Shown piece by piece: positions 1 to 8,378 of a stretch of 64,000 nucleotides of DNA. The notes below the pieces were generated by a model that ran no database searches, was not told where the DNA came from, and worked only from the letters and a program-made list of their open reading frames with translations. This stretch comes from Hansschlegelia plantiphila (lineage in GTDB: Bacteria; Pseudomonadota; Alphaproteobacteria; Rhizobiales; Methylopilaceae): the NCBI RefSeq assembly GCF_027922265.1, contig NZ_BSFI01000002.1, positions 124,001-188,000 of the forward strand. Reading direction: 5' to 3'. Both the position numbers and the translations under genes were made by a program. The stretch's first letter is position 1; every line of letters starts with the position of its first letter.

Positions 1-555
1 GAGCGAGGCCTGGCGGAAGGCGGAGCGGGACCGGAGGCCCGCGAGCGGCAGCTCGATCGAGCGCAGCAGCTCGCCGCGCGTCAGCACGTTGCGCCGGTCG
101 CCGGTGACGAAATCGGCGGCGGCGACGCGACGCCCGGTCCCGTCCGGCGCCCAGATCACGCAGGTCCCGCCGAGCGCGGCGGCGAGCGCCGTCATCGGTC
201 CCGCCGGCAGCGACAGGCAGAGGTTGCCGCCGACCGTCGCCATGTTCCAGATCTTGAACGAGCCGAGCAGCGCGTCGCAGCACTGGTCGATGAGCGCGCC
301 CGCCGTCCAGTCGTCGGGACGGGGGAAGGCGTGAAGCTCGCGCAGCTTGCAGGTGGCCGCGACCCGAAGCGCGTCGCCGGTCAGTTCGAGCGGCGTCCAG
401 CCGAAGCCGTCGAGGTCGATCAGCCTGACGAGGTCGAGCTGCGGCTCGGAGAACAACCAGGTGCCGCCGCCGAGCCAGCCGTCGCCGTCGCGCCACTCCG
501 ACAAGGACGACGCGTCGGGGCGCGTGACGATCTCGGCGATGGTGTCGAGGTCCAA
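1..555 (-). CDS. xdhA: Xanthine dehydrogenase FAD-binding subunit (partial, 3' end outside window)
   Basis: About 185 N-terminal residues are visible; the gene runs off the left edge. The reading shows a molybdopterin dehydrogenase FAD-binding domain with GGGTWLF near residue 30 and the FAD/pyrophosphate motif ATVGGNLCLSLPAG. In this family the domain passes electrons from the molybdenum/Fe-S centres to NAD+ or another acceptor during hypoxanthine and xanthine oxidation to urate. The start is TTG: an in-frame TGA sits five codons upstream, GGGGAG lies six bases before the TTG, and no other start codon is near. It is followed upstream by allA, alc and uraD on the same strand, which fits a urate-producing role. 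The exact substrate is inferred from context. Confidence 0.8.
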   Translation of the reverse strand, partial: MDLDTIAEIVTRPDASSLSEWRDGDGWLGGGTWLFSEPQLDLVRLIDLDGFGWTPLELTGDALRVAATCKLRELHAFPRPDDWTAGALIDQCCDALLGSFKIWNMATVGGNLCLSLPAGPMTALAAALGGTCVIWAPDGTGRRVAAADFVTGDRRNVLTRGELLRSIELPLAGLRSRSAFRQASL

Positions 556-641
556 GGACTGCTCCCCTCAAGCCGCGCGGCGGAGCTCCGCGGGCTTCGG
601 CCTCGGGTGGCAATCAGCATGCCATGTCCCGCCGCCGCGCC

Positions 642-1142
642 TCAGTCCGCGGCGATCGTCGCGACGCTCCCGGGCGCGAACGCGATCTCCTCGAGGTTCG
701 CCCCCGGCCCCTCCCGGTCGACGACGACAAAGTCCTGCGTCTCGGCCAGCGTCAGCACCGGGAAGTGCCAGGCGCCGGCGGCGTAGTTCACGCCCTGGTC
801 GCCGCGGACGCGGAAGCAGCGCAGCGTCGCGAGGTCAGGCGCGCGCCCGCCTTCCGCCACCACCGCCAGCCAGTCGTGCGGCGACAGCGGGAAGAACGCC
901 TGGCTTCCCAGGGGATGCCGCTCCAGCATGTCGATCGCGATCGGCGAGGGGCGGCGCGTCGCGCGGAAGATCGACAGGATCGCCCGGCCGCCGCCGGTCG
1001 CGACGTCGAGCGCGGCGAGATCGTGGAAGCGGCGCGCAAAGCCCTGGTTGATGGCGCGGGTCTCGGCGCCGTCGATCTCGATCACGTCGCCGAACGGCCC
1101 GAAGGCGGCCTTCGTCAGCGGCTCGGGCCGAAGGGTCCTCAC
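642..1142 (-). CDS. allA: Ureidoglycolate lyase
   Basis: This 166-residue protein matches the AllA family over its full length, including the cupin-like segment with ETQDFVVVDREGPG near the C-terminus. It splits ureidoglycolate into glyoxylate and urea in the cytoplasm, the last step of the allantoate route. The start is GTG and its first bases overlap the TGA stop of allantoicase (GTGA), so the two are probably translationally coupled. The FAD-subunit gene follows 86 bases later on the same strand. The family size is about 160-170 residues, so the gene looks intact. Confidence 0.9.
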   Translation of the reverse strand: MRTLRPEPLTKAAFGPFGDVIEIDGAETRAINQGFARRFHDLAALDVATGGGRAILSIFRATRRPSPIAIDMLERHPLGSQAFFPLSPHDWLAVVAEGGRAPDLATLRCFRVRGDQGVNYAAGAWHFPVLTLAETQDFVVVDREGPGANLEEIAFAPGSVATIAAD

Positions 1143-2146
1143 ATGAGCGTTCCGAACAGGCGGAGCCGCGAGACGCCGCCGTCGGGGAAGATGTTGAAGC
1201 GGACGTGGCTGATCGGTCCGAGCTTCGCGACGTCTTCGCCGCCGAACATGTGGATGTGGTCGGCCTGCAGCTTCTTCGACGGCAGCAACTCCGGCCAGAA
1301 CATCGACTGGGTGATCAGCGACCCCCGCGCGCCGTGCTCGACGCGGGCCGCCTGGATCGAGCAGCTGTCGGGAAAGTTGCCCTTGAAATGCGCGGTGTCG
1401 ACCTCGATCCGCTCGACCGCGCCGGGGGAGGCCAGCGCGACGATGATCCAGTCATTGCCGGGCTCGCGCCGCCGCCGCGTCTCCCAGCCGTCGCCCATGT
1501 TGACGCCGCGGCCCTCCGACAGCAGGCGCAGAACCGCGCCGTAATGGGCGTCGTTGTAGGCGATGATCCGCCCGCCGTTCTTGGCCGCCGACAGCTCGAC
1601 CTCGCCGGCCCGCTCCTGCGCCGTCCACTCGCGGAACGGGATCCCGTGGACCCGCAGCCGCGCGATCCCGCCGTCCGGGAAGATCTGCAGCCTGAGCCAA
1701 TTGACGGGATCGTTCTCGGTCACCGCCTCATAGCGGTGGGCGTTCCCCTTCAGCGGCGTGGCGCGCACGAGCGGCCGCCAGCGCGCGCCCGCGTCCGCGT
1801 CCGGCGCCGTGTCGCTGTAGAGGCCCTCGATGGAGGCCGCCGGCGGATAGTTGCCGGTGAAATGCGAGGTGTCGATGTCGACGCCCTTCACCACGCCGGG
1901 CACGCCGAGACGGATCAGGCACCAGTCGTTGCCGCCGGAACGGCGACGCCTGGTCTCCCAGCCGTCCATCCACTTGCCGTTGGCGTCGAACTCGTCCGGC
2001 AGGAACACCGGCGCCGCGTCCTGCAGCAGCCGCTCCTTCGGCGCGAAGAACTCGTCCGACGCGAGCTCCGCCGTCGAGCCGAGCAGCGGGGATGCGAGGT
2101 TGACGTAGTCGTGGACGAAGTCGGGAGCGTCCGGGTCGCGGTGCAT
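1139..2146 (-). CDS. alc: Allantoicase
   Basis: Allantoicase hydrolyses allantoate to ureidoglycolate and urea. The protein shows the two repeated jelly-roll halves typical of the family: each carries a WETRRRR segment followed by a VxVDTxHFxGN(F/Y)P segment, the first near residues 60-100 and the second near residues 220-260. I chose the ATG at 2146 (MHRDPDAPDF, about 335 residues) because GAGG lies upstream; an in-frame ATG at 2194 would add 16 residues of unlikely sequence. It sits between uraD and allA on one strand and overlaps allA by four bases. Confidence 0.92.
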   Translation of the reverse strand: MHRDPDAPDFVHDYVNLASPLLGSTAELASDEFFAPKERLLQDAAPVFLPDEFDANGKWMDGWETRRRRSGGNDWCLIRLGVPGVVKGVDIDTSHFTGNYPPAASIEGLYSDTAPDADAGARWRPLVRATPLKGNAHRYEAVTENDPVNWLRLQIFPDGGIARLRVHGIPFREWTAQERAGEVELSAAKNGGRIIAYNDAHYGAVLRLLSEGRGVNMGDGWETRRRREPGNDWIIVALASPGAVERIEVDTAHFKGNFPDSCSIQAARVEHGARGSLITQSMFWPELLPSKKLQADHIHMFGGEDVAKLGPISHVRFNIFPDGGVSRLRLFGTLM

Positions 2147-2221
2147 CGGCGTGGCCTCGGGAGATTGCGTCTCGCGGATTGAGGACGGCGCCATCCGGCC
2201 TAAAGCATCATCGGATCACGC

Positions 2222-2776
2222 TCAATCGCCGCCGCTTTCAGGGCCGGTCTCGAGCCGCCGCCGCGCCAGCGCGTCGAGCCGGATGCGGGCTATCTTGTGC
2301 GCTTCGTCGAGCGCGCCGCGGAATTCGATCTCGACGCCGTGGCCGACGCGCGCCCCGAAAGCGCGCAGGATCTGGCCGCGCGACATGCCCGTCACGGCGA
2401 TGATGAACGGAAAGCCGAAGCGGGCGCGGTAGATCTCGTTGAGCTGCTGGAAGCGGGCGTATTCCTCCGGCGCGCACTGGTCGAGGCGGGCGGCGGCCTG
2501 CTCGGACCGCGAGCTTTCGCTGAGCGGCTCGCCGACCTCGAGCCGACCGACCAGTTCCGGGTGAAGCTGCAGCAGCGCGAGCTGGCGCGCCGGGCCGGCT
2601 GTCTCGACCACCGCGGCCATCCGCGCCGCGAGGCGATCCGGGTCGTCGTCCGCCTCGCTCAGACCCTCCGCCGCGACCGCTTCGGCGACCCACGGGGAGC
2701 GCTCGTAGACGCCGCCATAGGTCGCGACGAAGTCCGCCACGGACAGCCGCGAGGGCGGGAGATCGGCGATGGTCAT
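2222..2776 (-). CDS. uraD: 2-oxo-4-hydroxy-4-carboxy-5-ureidoimidazoline (OHCU) decarboxylase
   Basis: This 184-residue protein belongs to the OHCU decarboxylase family. The GGVYERSPWVAE segment near residue 20 and LHPELVGR near residue 70 are family hallmarks; the histidine of the HPE segment is expected to be in the active site. It decarboxylates OHCU to S-allantoin so that the unstable urate oxidation products do not racemise. It is the first gene of the minus-strand purine operon and faces uraH, its partner for the preceding step, across a divergent promoter region. Confidence 0.93.
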   Translation of the reverse strand: MTIADLPPSRLSVADFVATYGGVYERSPWVAEAVAAEGLSEADDDPDRLAARMAAVVETAGPARQLALLQLHPELVGRLEVGEPLSESSRSEQAAARLDQCAPEEYARFQQLNEIYRARFGFPFIIAVTGMSRGQILRAFGARVGHGVEIEFRGALDEAHKIARIRLDALARRRLETGPESGGD

Positions 2777-3082
2777 CCGCGCCTCGTCGGCGGTGGTCTG
2801 CGGAGCGTTGTTCTAGCCGCTCGCAGGCGGCGGCATCCAGCGCGGCGCGTGCCGAATTCGTCGGCAGGACGCCGGTTCATTGCCGAATTTTTGCCCCGTG
2901 ACAGCATTGCGCGCCCGGATGGTTTGGCTCCACCTTTGGCGGGCGTCGGCCCATATGGCGGGCGCGCCCGAGACAGACCGGAGCGCCGTCCGCCGCGTGA
3001 CCCGCCGACCGCAGCCCGCGCGCTCCGCTTCGCCGCTCGATCAGATCGCCGGCGGTCCCCGGACGGGGAGAGCGGCCTGACG
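2777..3082. promoter_or_regulatory. Divergent intergenic region between uraD and uraH
   Basis: This 306-base stretch separates the two head-to-head purine operons and must hold both promoters. I see no gene in it. It is less strongly G+C-biased around 2870-2950 than its flanks. No operator could be recognised with confidence, and no regulator gene lies beside it in the window. Confidence 0.5.
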
Positions 3083-3430
3083 ATGGGTCGGCTGACGACG
3101 CATATCCTCGACACCGAACGCGGACGCCCGGCGAACGGCGTGGCGATCGACCTGCTGAGCGTCGCGCAAGGCGGCGCGGTCCGGCTCGCGAGCGCCGTGA
3201 CGAACGAGGACGGCCGGACGCCCGCGCCGCTGCTCGAGGGCGAAGCCTTCGCAGCCGGACTCTACGAGCTTCACTTCCATGTCGGGCCCTATCTCGCCCG
3301 GACCGGCCGCGGCTCGGGCGGTTTCCTCGACACGGTGGTCGTCCGCTTCGGCGTGGCCTCCGGCGGCGAGGACCACCACGTGCCGCTGCTGCTTCAGGCC
3401 AACGGCTATTCGATCTATCGCGGCAGCTGA
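3083..3430 (+). CDS. uraH: 5-hydroxyisourate hydrolase (transthyretin-like)
   Basis: This 115-residue protein starts MGRLTTHILDTERGRPA and ends in YRGS, the N-terminal and C-terminal signatures of bacterial 5-hydroxyisourate hydrolases. The conserved histidine near residue 7, an arginine in the central strands and the C-terminal YRGS tetrapeptide form the active site in this family. It hydrolyses the PuuD product 5-hydroxyisourate to OHCU, the substrate of UraD. The ATG at 3083 is the only start matching the family N-terminus. It opens the plus-strand purine/transport gene run. Confidence 0.95.
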   Translation: MGRLTTHILDTERGRPANGVAIDLLSVAQGGAVRLASAVTNEDGRTPAPLLEGEAFAAGLYELHFHVGPYLARTGRGSGGFLDTVVVRFGVASGGEDHHVPLLLQANGYSIYRGS

Positions 3431-3558
3431 GGGCGCCGGTCTCGGCGCCGTCCCGCGCTTCAGGAACTGGCGGGTCTTCGGAAGAGAGACGGACGATCCG
3501 GCGGACGACGACAGGCGGTCCGGCATTTGCGTGGGACGCGGGGAAACAAGGCGATGCG

Positions 3559-5100
3559 ATGACCGACGCGCCGATCCTGAAGCTGCAGGGCGTCACCAAG
3601 ACCTTCCCCGGCGTGATCGCGAACGACAACGTCTCGTTCGCGGTGGGCGAGGGCGAGATCCACGCCCTGCTCGGCGAGAACGGCGCGGGCAAGTCGACGC
3701 TGGTCAAGATGATCTATGGCGTCCAGAAGCCGGATTCCGGCGAGATGACGTTCCGCGGCAAGCCCTATGCGCCGGCGCGGCCCTTCGACGCCCGCGCCGA
3801 AGGCGTCGGCATGGTGTTCCAGCATTTCAGCCTGTTCGAGACGCTGACGGTTCACGAGAACATCGCGCTCGGCCTCAGCAAGGCGGAGGCCGCGAGGGGC
3901 GACCTCAGGCGGCGGATCATCGACGTCTCCGCCGCTTACGGCCTCAAGGTCGACCCCGCGCGGCTGGTCGGGACGCTCTCGGTCGGCGAGCGGCAGCGCG
4001 TCGAGATCGTGCGCTGCCTGCTGACCGGGCCGAAGCTGCTGATCATGGACGAGCCGACCTCGGTGCTGACCCCGCAGGAGGTCGGCGTGCTGTTCCAGAC
4101 GCTCAGGCGGCTGGCGTCCGAAGGCTGCTCGATCCTCTACATCTCCCACAAGCTCGAGGAGATCCGCTCGCTCTGCGACCGCGCCACGGTGCTGCGCGGC
4201 GGGCGCGTCGTCGGCAGCTGCGACCCTGGCCAAGAGACCACCCGCAGCCTCGCGGAGATGATGATCGGCGCGACCCTGAACACGCCGAGGCGCGAGCCGG
4301 TCGAGCCGGGCGCGATCCGCCTGCAGGTCGCCGAACTCTCGCTCACAAGCGACGAGCAGTTCGGCGTCGACCTCGAGAACGTCAGCTTCAACGTCCGGGC
4401 GGGCGAGATCCTCGGCGTCGCGGGCGTCGCCGGGAACGGCCAGACCGAGCTGATGGAGGCGCTGATCGGCGAGCGAACCTTGCGCTTTCCCCGGCAGATC
4501 CAGCTCGACGGCGTTCCGATCGGCCATGAGGGGCCGAAGGCCCGGCGCTCGCGCGGCATGTGCTTCGCGCCGGAGGAGCGGCTGGGACACGCCTCCGTCC
4601 CCGGCATGTCGCTATGGGAGAACACGCTGCTCTCGGCCGGCGCGTCCAACGATCTCGCGCCCGGCGGGATCATCAGCATAGCGAACGCCAGCAGGTTCGC
4701 GGGGGAGATCGTCGGCGCGCTCAACGTCAAGACGGCGAGCGTGCGCTCCGCCGCCCGCTCGCTCTCCGGCGGCAACCTGCAGAAATTCATCATGGGTCGC
4801 GAGATCCTGCAGAACCCCAAGGTTCTGATCGCCTCGCAGCCGACATGGGGCGTCGACGCCGGGGCCGCCGCCGCCATCCACCGCGTGCTGCTCGAGCTCG
4901 CGAAGTCCGGCGCCGCCGTGCTGATCATCAGCCAGGACCTCGACGAGCTTTTCACGATCTCGACCCGCATCTCGGTCATCGCCGGAGGCCATCTGTTCGC
5001 GAGCCAGCCTACAGAGGAATTGACGGTGGAGACGCTCGGCCTCGCCATGGGCGGCCGCAGCAAGGAGATCCGGGCGGCGAGGGAGGCGGCGCATGTTTAA
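3559..5100 (+). CDS. BMP-type (purine/nucleoside) ABC transporter ATP-binding protein
   Basis: This 513-residue protein has two ABC ATPase domains in tandem, as in the YufO/RbsA class. The first has Walker A GENGAGKST (about residue 40) and signature LSVGERQ; the second has a degenerate P-loop GVAGNGQTE and signature LSGGNLQ. One protein therefore supplies both nucleotide-binding sites. It is followed, with an eight-base overlap, by two permeases and then a BMP-family binding protein. Known relatives import nucleosides or purine bases; the setting between uraH and puuD points to a purine, urate or related substrate, which is inference. AAGG lies upstream of the ATG. Confidence 0.92.
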   Translation: MTDAPILKLQGVTKTFPGVIANDNVSFAVGEGEIHALLGENGAGKSTLVKMIYGVQKPDSGEMTFRGKPYAPARPFDARAEGVGMVFQHFSLFETLTVHENIALGLSKAEAARGDLRRRIIDVSAAYGLKVDPARLVGTLSVGERQRVEIVRCLLTGPKLLIMDEPTSVLTPQEVGVLFQTLRRLASEGCSILYISHKLEEIRSLCDRATVLRGGRVVGSCDPGQETTRSLAEMMIGATLNTPRREPVEPGAIRLQVAELSLTSDEQFGVDLENVSFNVRAGEILGVAGVAGNGQTELMEALIGERTLRFPRQIQLDGVPIGHEGPKARRSRGMCFAPEERLGHASVPGMSLWENTLLSAGASNDLAPGGIISIANASRFAGEIVGALNVKTASVRSAARSLSGGNLQKFIMGREILQNPKVLIASQPTWGVDAGAAAAIHRVLLELAKSGAAVLIISQDLDELFTISTRISVIAGGHLFASQPTEELTVETLGLAMGGRSKEIRAAREAAHV

Positions 5101-6202
5101 GCTCGTCCCCCGCAGGGAGCCGAACGCGCCGATGCTCTATGCGACGCCGTTCATCGCCGTCGCGCTGACGCTGATCGCCGGTTTCGGGCTGTTCACGATC
5201 CTCGGCAAGGATCCGGTCCAGGCGATGGGCCTGATCTTCATCAAGCCGCTCGCCTCCTACAACAGCCTCGCCGAACTGCTTGTGAAGGGCGCGCCGCTGA
5301 TCCTGATCGGCGTCGGGCTGTCGATCGGCTTCCGGGCTGGCGTCTGGAACATCGGCGCGGAAGGCCAGTTCACGATCGGCGCCATCTGCGGCGGTTCGGT
5401 CGCGCTCGGCTTCTATCCCGGCGGGGGCTTCTGGCTGCTGCCGCTGATGGCGCTCGCGGGGGCGCTTGGCGGCATGGCCTGGGCCGCGATCCCCGCGCTG
5501 CTGCGCACCAAGTTCCACGCCAACGAGATCCTCGTGAGCCTGATGCTCACCTATGTCGCGACGCTGCTTCTGGGCTTCCTCGTGCATGGGGCGCTGAGGG
5601 ACCCGGACGGCTTCAATTTCCCCGAGAGCCGGCTGTTCCAGGACGACGCGCTGCTGCCGAAGCTGCTGCCGGGGTCGCGCGCCAACATCGGCTTCCTCGT
5701 CGCGCTGTTCGCGGCCGCCGCAGCCTATGTCTATCTCGAGCGGCTGATGCTGGGTTTTCAGGCGAGGGTGCTGGGCCAGGCGCCGCGCGCCGCCAGATTC
5801 GCCGGCTATTCCGAACGCCGCATCGTCTGGTCGAGCTTCATGATCTCGGGAGGGCTGGCGGGGCTCGCCGGCCTGTTCGAGGCGGCCGGCCCGGTCGGCC
5901 AGCTCGTGCCGTCGCTTCCCGTCGGCTACGGCTTCACGGCCATCATCGTCGCCTTCCTCGGCCGGCTGCACCCGGTCGGCGTGGTGTTCGCCGGCATGCT
6001 GATGGCGCTCACCTATATCGGCGGCGAGACCGCGCAGATCGAGATGAGCCTGCCGAGCGCGACCACCGGCGTGTTCCAGGGGATGCTGCTGTTCTTCCTG
6101 CTCGCGAGCGACGTGCTGGTGAACTTCAGGATCGTGCGCGCCGGCAAGCCGCTCGCGCCGGCGTCCGCGCCGGCCGCGGCCCGGCTCACCCCGGCCGCAT
6201 AA
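5093..6202 (+). CDS. BMP-type ABC transporter permease, first subunit
   Basis: This 369-residue inner-membrane permease of the BPD_transp_2 superfamily resembles YufP. It has about ten hydrophobic segments and the conserved cytoplasmic region around GFQARVLGQAPRAARFAGY, which contacts the ATPase in this family. The ATG lies inside the end of the ATPase gene (ATGTTTAA overlap), showing tight coupling. With the next permease it should form the heterodimeric channel for a nucleoside- or purine-type substrate. Confidence 0.92.
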   Translation: MFKLVPRREPNAPMLYATPFIAVALTLIAGFGLFTILGKDPVQAMGLIFIKPLASYNSLAELLVKGAPLILIGVGLSIGFRAGVWNIGAEGQFTIGAICGGSVALGFYPGGGFWLLPLMALAGALGGMAWAAIPALLRTKFHANEILVSLMLTYVATLLLGFLVHGALRDPDGFNFPESRLFQDDALLPKLLPGSRANIGFLVALFAAAAAYVYLERLMLGFQARVLGQAPRAARFAGYSERRIVWSSFMISGGLAGLAGLFEAAGPVGQLVPSLPVGYGFTAIIVAFLGRLHPVGVVFAGMLMALTYIGGETAQIEMSLPSATTGVFQGMLLFFLLASDVLVNFRIVRAGKPLAPASAPAAARLTPAA

Positions 6203-6215
6203 GGAGAGCGACGCG

Positions 6216-7136
6216 ATGGATCTCGTCCTCAGCATCCTGCTCGGCGTCGTGGTGGCCGCGACCCCGCTGGCGTTCGCCGCGATCGGCGAACTGGTGACGG
6301 AGCGCTCCGGCGTGCTGAACCTCGGCGTCGAGGGCATGATGATCATCGGCGCGATCGCAGCCTTCGCCGCCACCTACGGCACGGGCAGCTACATTATCGG
6401 CAGCCTCGCCGGCGCGCTTGCGGGCGCCGCGATGGGCGCGCTGTTCGGCGTCCTGACGCTGTCGCTGATGTCGAACCAGGTCGCGACGGGCCTGGCCCTC
6501 ACTCTGTTCGGCCTGGGGCTCTCGGCGCTGATCGGGCAGTCCTATTCCGGCGTCTCGCTGCCGCGGTTCCCGCAGGTCCATATCCCGATCCTCACCGACA
6601 TCCCCTTCGTCGGGCCGCTGCTGTTCGGGCAGGACGGGCTGGTCTACCTGTCGATCGCGCTGGTCGCCGGGGTCTCGTGGTTCCTCGCCAGCACGCGCGC
6701 CGGGCTGATCCTGCGGGCGGCGGGCGAGAACCACGACGCGGCGCACGCCATCGGCTATCCGGTGATCGGCATCCGCTACCTCGCGGTGATGTTCGGCGGC
6801 GCCTGCGCGGGCCTCGGCGGGGCCTATCTTTCGCTGGTCCAGACGCCGCTCTGGGTCGAGAACATGAGCGCCGGACGCGGCTGGATCGCGCTCGCGCTGG
6901 TGGTGTTCGCCTCGTGGAAGCCCACGCGCGTGCTGGGCGGCGCCTACCTGTTCGGCGGCGTCGCCATCCTCCAACTGCACAGCCAGGCGCTCGGCCTCAG
7001 GGTCGATCCTCAGATCCTGTCGATGCTGCCCTACCTCGCGACGATCGTGGTGCTGGTCGTGATCTCGCGCGACCGCATGACGATGACGCTCAACGCGCCG
7101 GCCTGCCTCGGCAGGGCGTTCCACGCCTCGAGCTGA
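6216..7136 (+). CDS. BMP-type ABC transporter permease, second subunit
   Basis: This 306-residue permease resembles YufQ. It opens with a membrane helix and the family block TERSGVLNLGVEGMMIIGA near residue 30, and it carries a cytoplasmic loop with AAGENHDAAHAIGYPV near residue 170. AAGGAGAG lies seven bases before its ATG. It pairs with the larger permease just upstream and is followed 38 bases later by the binding-protein gene. Confidence 0.93.
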   Translation: MDLVLSILLGVVVAATPLAFAAIGELVTERSGVLNLGVEGMMIIGAIAAFAATYGTGSYIIGSLAGALAGAAMGALFGVLTLSLMSNQVATGLALTLFGLGLSALIGQSYSGVSLPRFPQVHIPILTDIPFVGPLLFGQDGLVYLSIALVAGVSWFLASTRAGLILRAAGENHDAAHAIGYPVIGIRYLAVMFGGACAGLGGAYLSLVQTPLWVENMSAGRGWIALALVVFASWKPTRVLGGAYLFGGVAILQLHSQALGLRVDPQILSMLPYLATIVVLVVISRDRMTMTLNAPACLGRAFHASS

Positions 7137-7174
7137 GCCGCCCGCCCGCCGGTCTTCTGGAGATGGAGAGAGCA

Positions 7175-8260
7175 ATGAACCGCGTATCCCGCCTGTTCGC
7201 CGGCCTCGGCGCGGCGCTCGCCCTGGGGCTCGCCGCCTCGGGCGCCGTGCGCGCCGACGACCCGCTCAAGGTCGCCTTCGTCTACACCGGTCCGGTCGGC
7301 GATCATGGCTGGTCCTACCAGCACAATGTCGGCCGGCAGGCGGTCGAGAAGGCGTTCGGGGACAAGGTGAAGACCACCTATGTCGAGAACGTCTCGGACG
7401 GGCCGGACGCCGAGCGCGTGATCGAGCAGCTCGCGGCGGGCGGCGCCAAGCTGATCTTCACGACGTCGTTCGGCTTCATGAACCCCACGCTGAAGGTCGC
7501 GAAGCGCCATCCGGAGGTGAAGTTCGAGCACGCCACCGGCTTCAAGCGCGCCGACAACCTCGCGACCTACAACGCCCGCTTCTACGAGGGCCGCTACGTC
7601 GCCGGCGTCGTCGCCGCCAAGATGAGCAAGTCCGGCACGATCGGCTACATCGCCTCGTTCCCGATCCCCGAAGTGGTGATGGGCGTCAACGCCGCCTATC
7701 TCGGCGCGAAGACCGTCAACCCGAACATCAAGATCAAGATCATCTGGGTGTCGAGCTGGTTCGATCCGGGCAAGGAGGCCGACGCCGCCAAGGCGCTGAT
7801 CAATCAGGGCGCGGACGTGCTGATGCAGCACACCGACAGCCCCGCCGCCATGAAGCTCGCCGAGGAGCGCGGCGTCTATGCGATCGGCCAGTCCTCCGAC
7901 ATGGCCGATTTCGGCCCCAGGGCGCAGCTGACGTCGGTCGAGGACCACTGGGACGAATATTACATCGCGCGCGTCAAGGCGGTGATGGACGGAACCTGGA
8001 CCTCGACCGACACCTGGGGCGGCCTCAAGGACGGCATGGTCGTGCTCGCGCCCTACGGCAAGGCCGTGCCCGAGGACGTCGCCAGGCTCGCCGACGAGAC
8101 CAAGCAGGCGATCGTCGACGGCAGGCTGAAGCCGTTCACGGGACCGCTGAACAAGCAGGACGGCTCGGTCTGGCTGAAGCAGGGCGAGAGCGCCCCCGAC
8201 AAGGACCTGCTGTCGATGAACTTCTACGTCGAGGGCGTCGAAGGCGGCCTGCCGAAGTAG
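7175..8260 (+). CDS. BMP family ABC transporter substrate-binding protein
   Basis: This 361-residue secreted protein begins with a Sec signal peptide (basic MNRVSR, hydrophobic core, cleavage near VRADD at about residue 26). The mature part opens with VAFVYTGPVGDHGWSY, the BMP/PnrA-family ligand-binding start. Family members bind nucleosides or purines in the periplasm and deliver them to the permease. The start at 7175 follows GGAGAG and gives a complete signal peptide. The specific ligand cannot be read from sequence; the purine degradation neighbours make a purine compound likely. Confidence 0.93.
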   Translation: MNRVSRLFAGLGAALALGLAASGAVRADDPLKVAFVYTGPVGDHGWSYQHNVGRQAVEKAFGDKVKTTYVENVSDGPDAERVIEQLAAGGAKLIFTTSFGFMNPTLKVAKRHPEVKFEHATGFKRADNLATYNARFYEGRYVAGVVAAKMSKSGTIGYIASFPIPEVVMGVNAAYLGAKTVNPNIKIKIIWVSSWFDPGKEADAAKALINQGADVLMQHTDSPAAMKLAEERGVYAIGQSSDMADFGPRAQLTSVEDHWDEYYIARVKAVMDGTWTSTDTWGGLKDGMVVLAPYGKAVPEDVARLADETKQAIVDGRLKPFTGPLNKQDGSVWLKQGESAPDKDLLSMNFYVEGVEGGLPK

Positions 8261-8307
8261 GGCGGGGCGGGCGCTCCCATCCGGTCAGGGAGGCGCCGAG
8301 CGCCGCC

Positions 8308-8333
8308 GTCATGCCCGGCGAAGGCGGCATGAC
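8308..8333. repeat. Inverted repeat in the gap before puuD
   Basis: GTCATGCC (8308-8315) and GGCATGAC (8326-8333) form a perfect eight-base inverted repeat around a ten-base loop. It lies 47 bases after the binding-protein stop. It could end part of the transporter transcript or be one of the short interspersed palindromes seen elsewhere in the window; there is no U-tract after it. Confidence 0.5.
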
Positions 8334-8378
8334 TGCGGCGGAGCCTCTCGAAACGTTCGAGCTCTAGGAGTCCAGCCT

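Noticed and set aside
5009..6373. A 454-residue open frame antisense to the first permease gene
   Set aside because: The composition is that of a shadow frame, and the permease gene with its overlap to the ATPase gene is certain.
8308..8333. Inverted repeat as a full intrinsic terminator
   Set aside because: No T-run follows either arm, so I list it only as a repeat.
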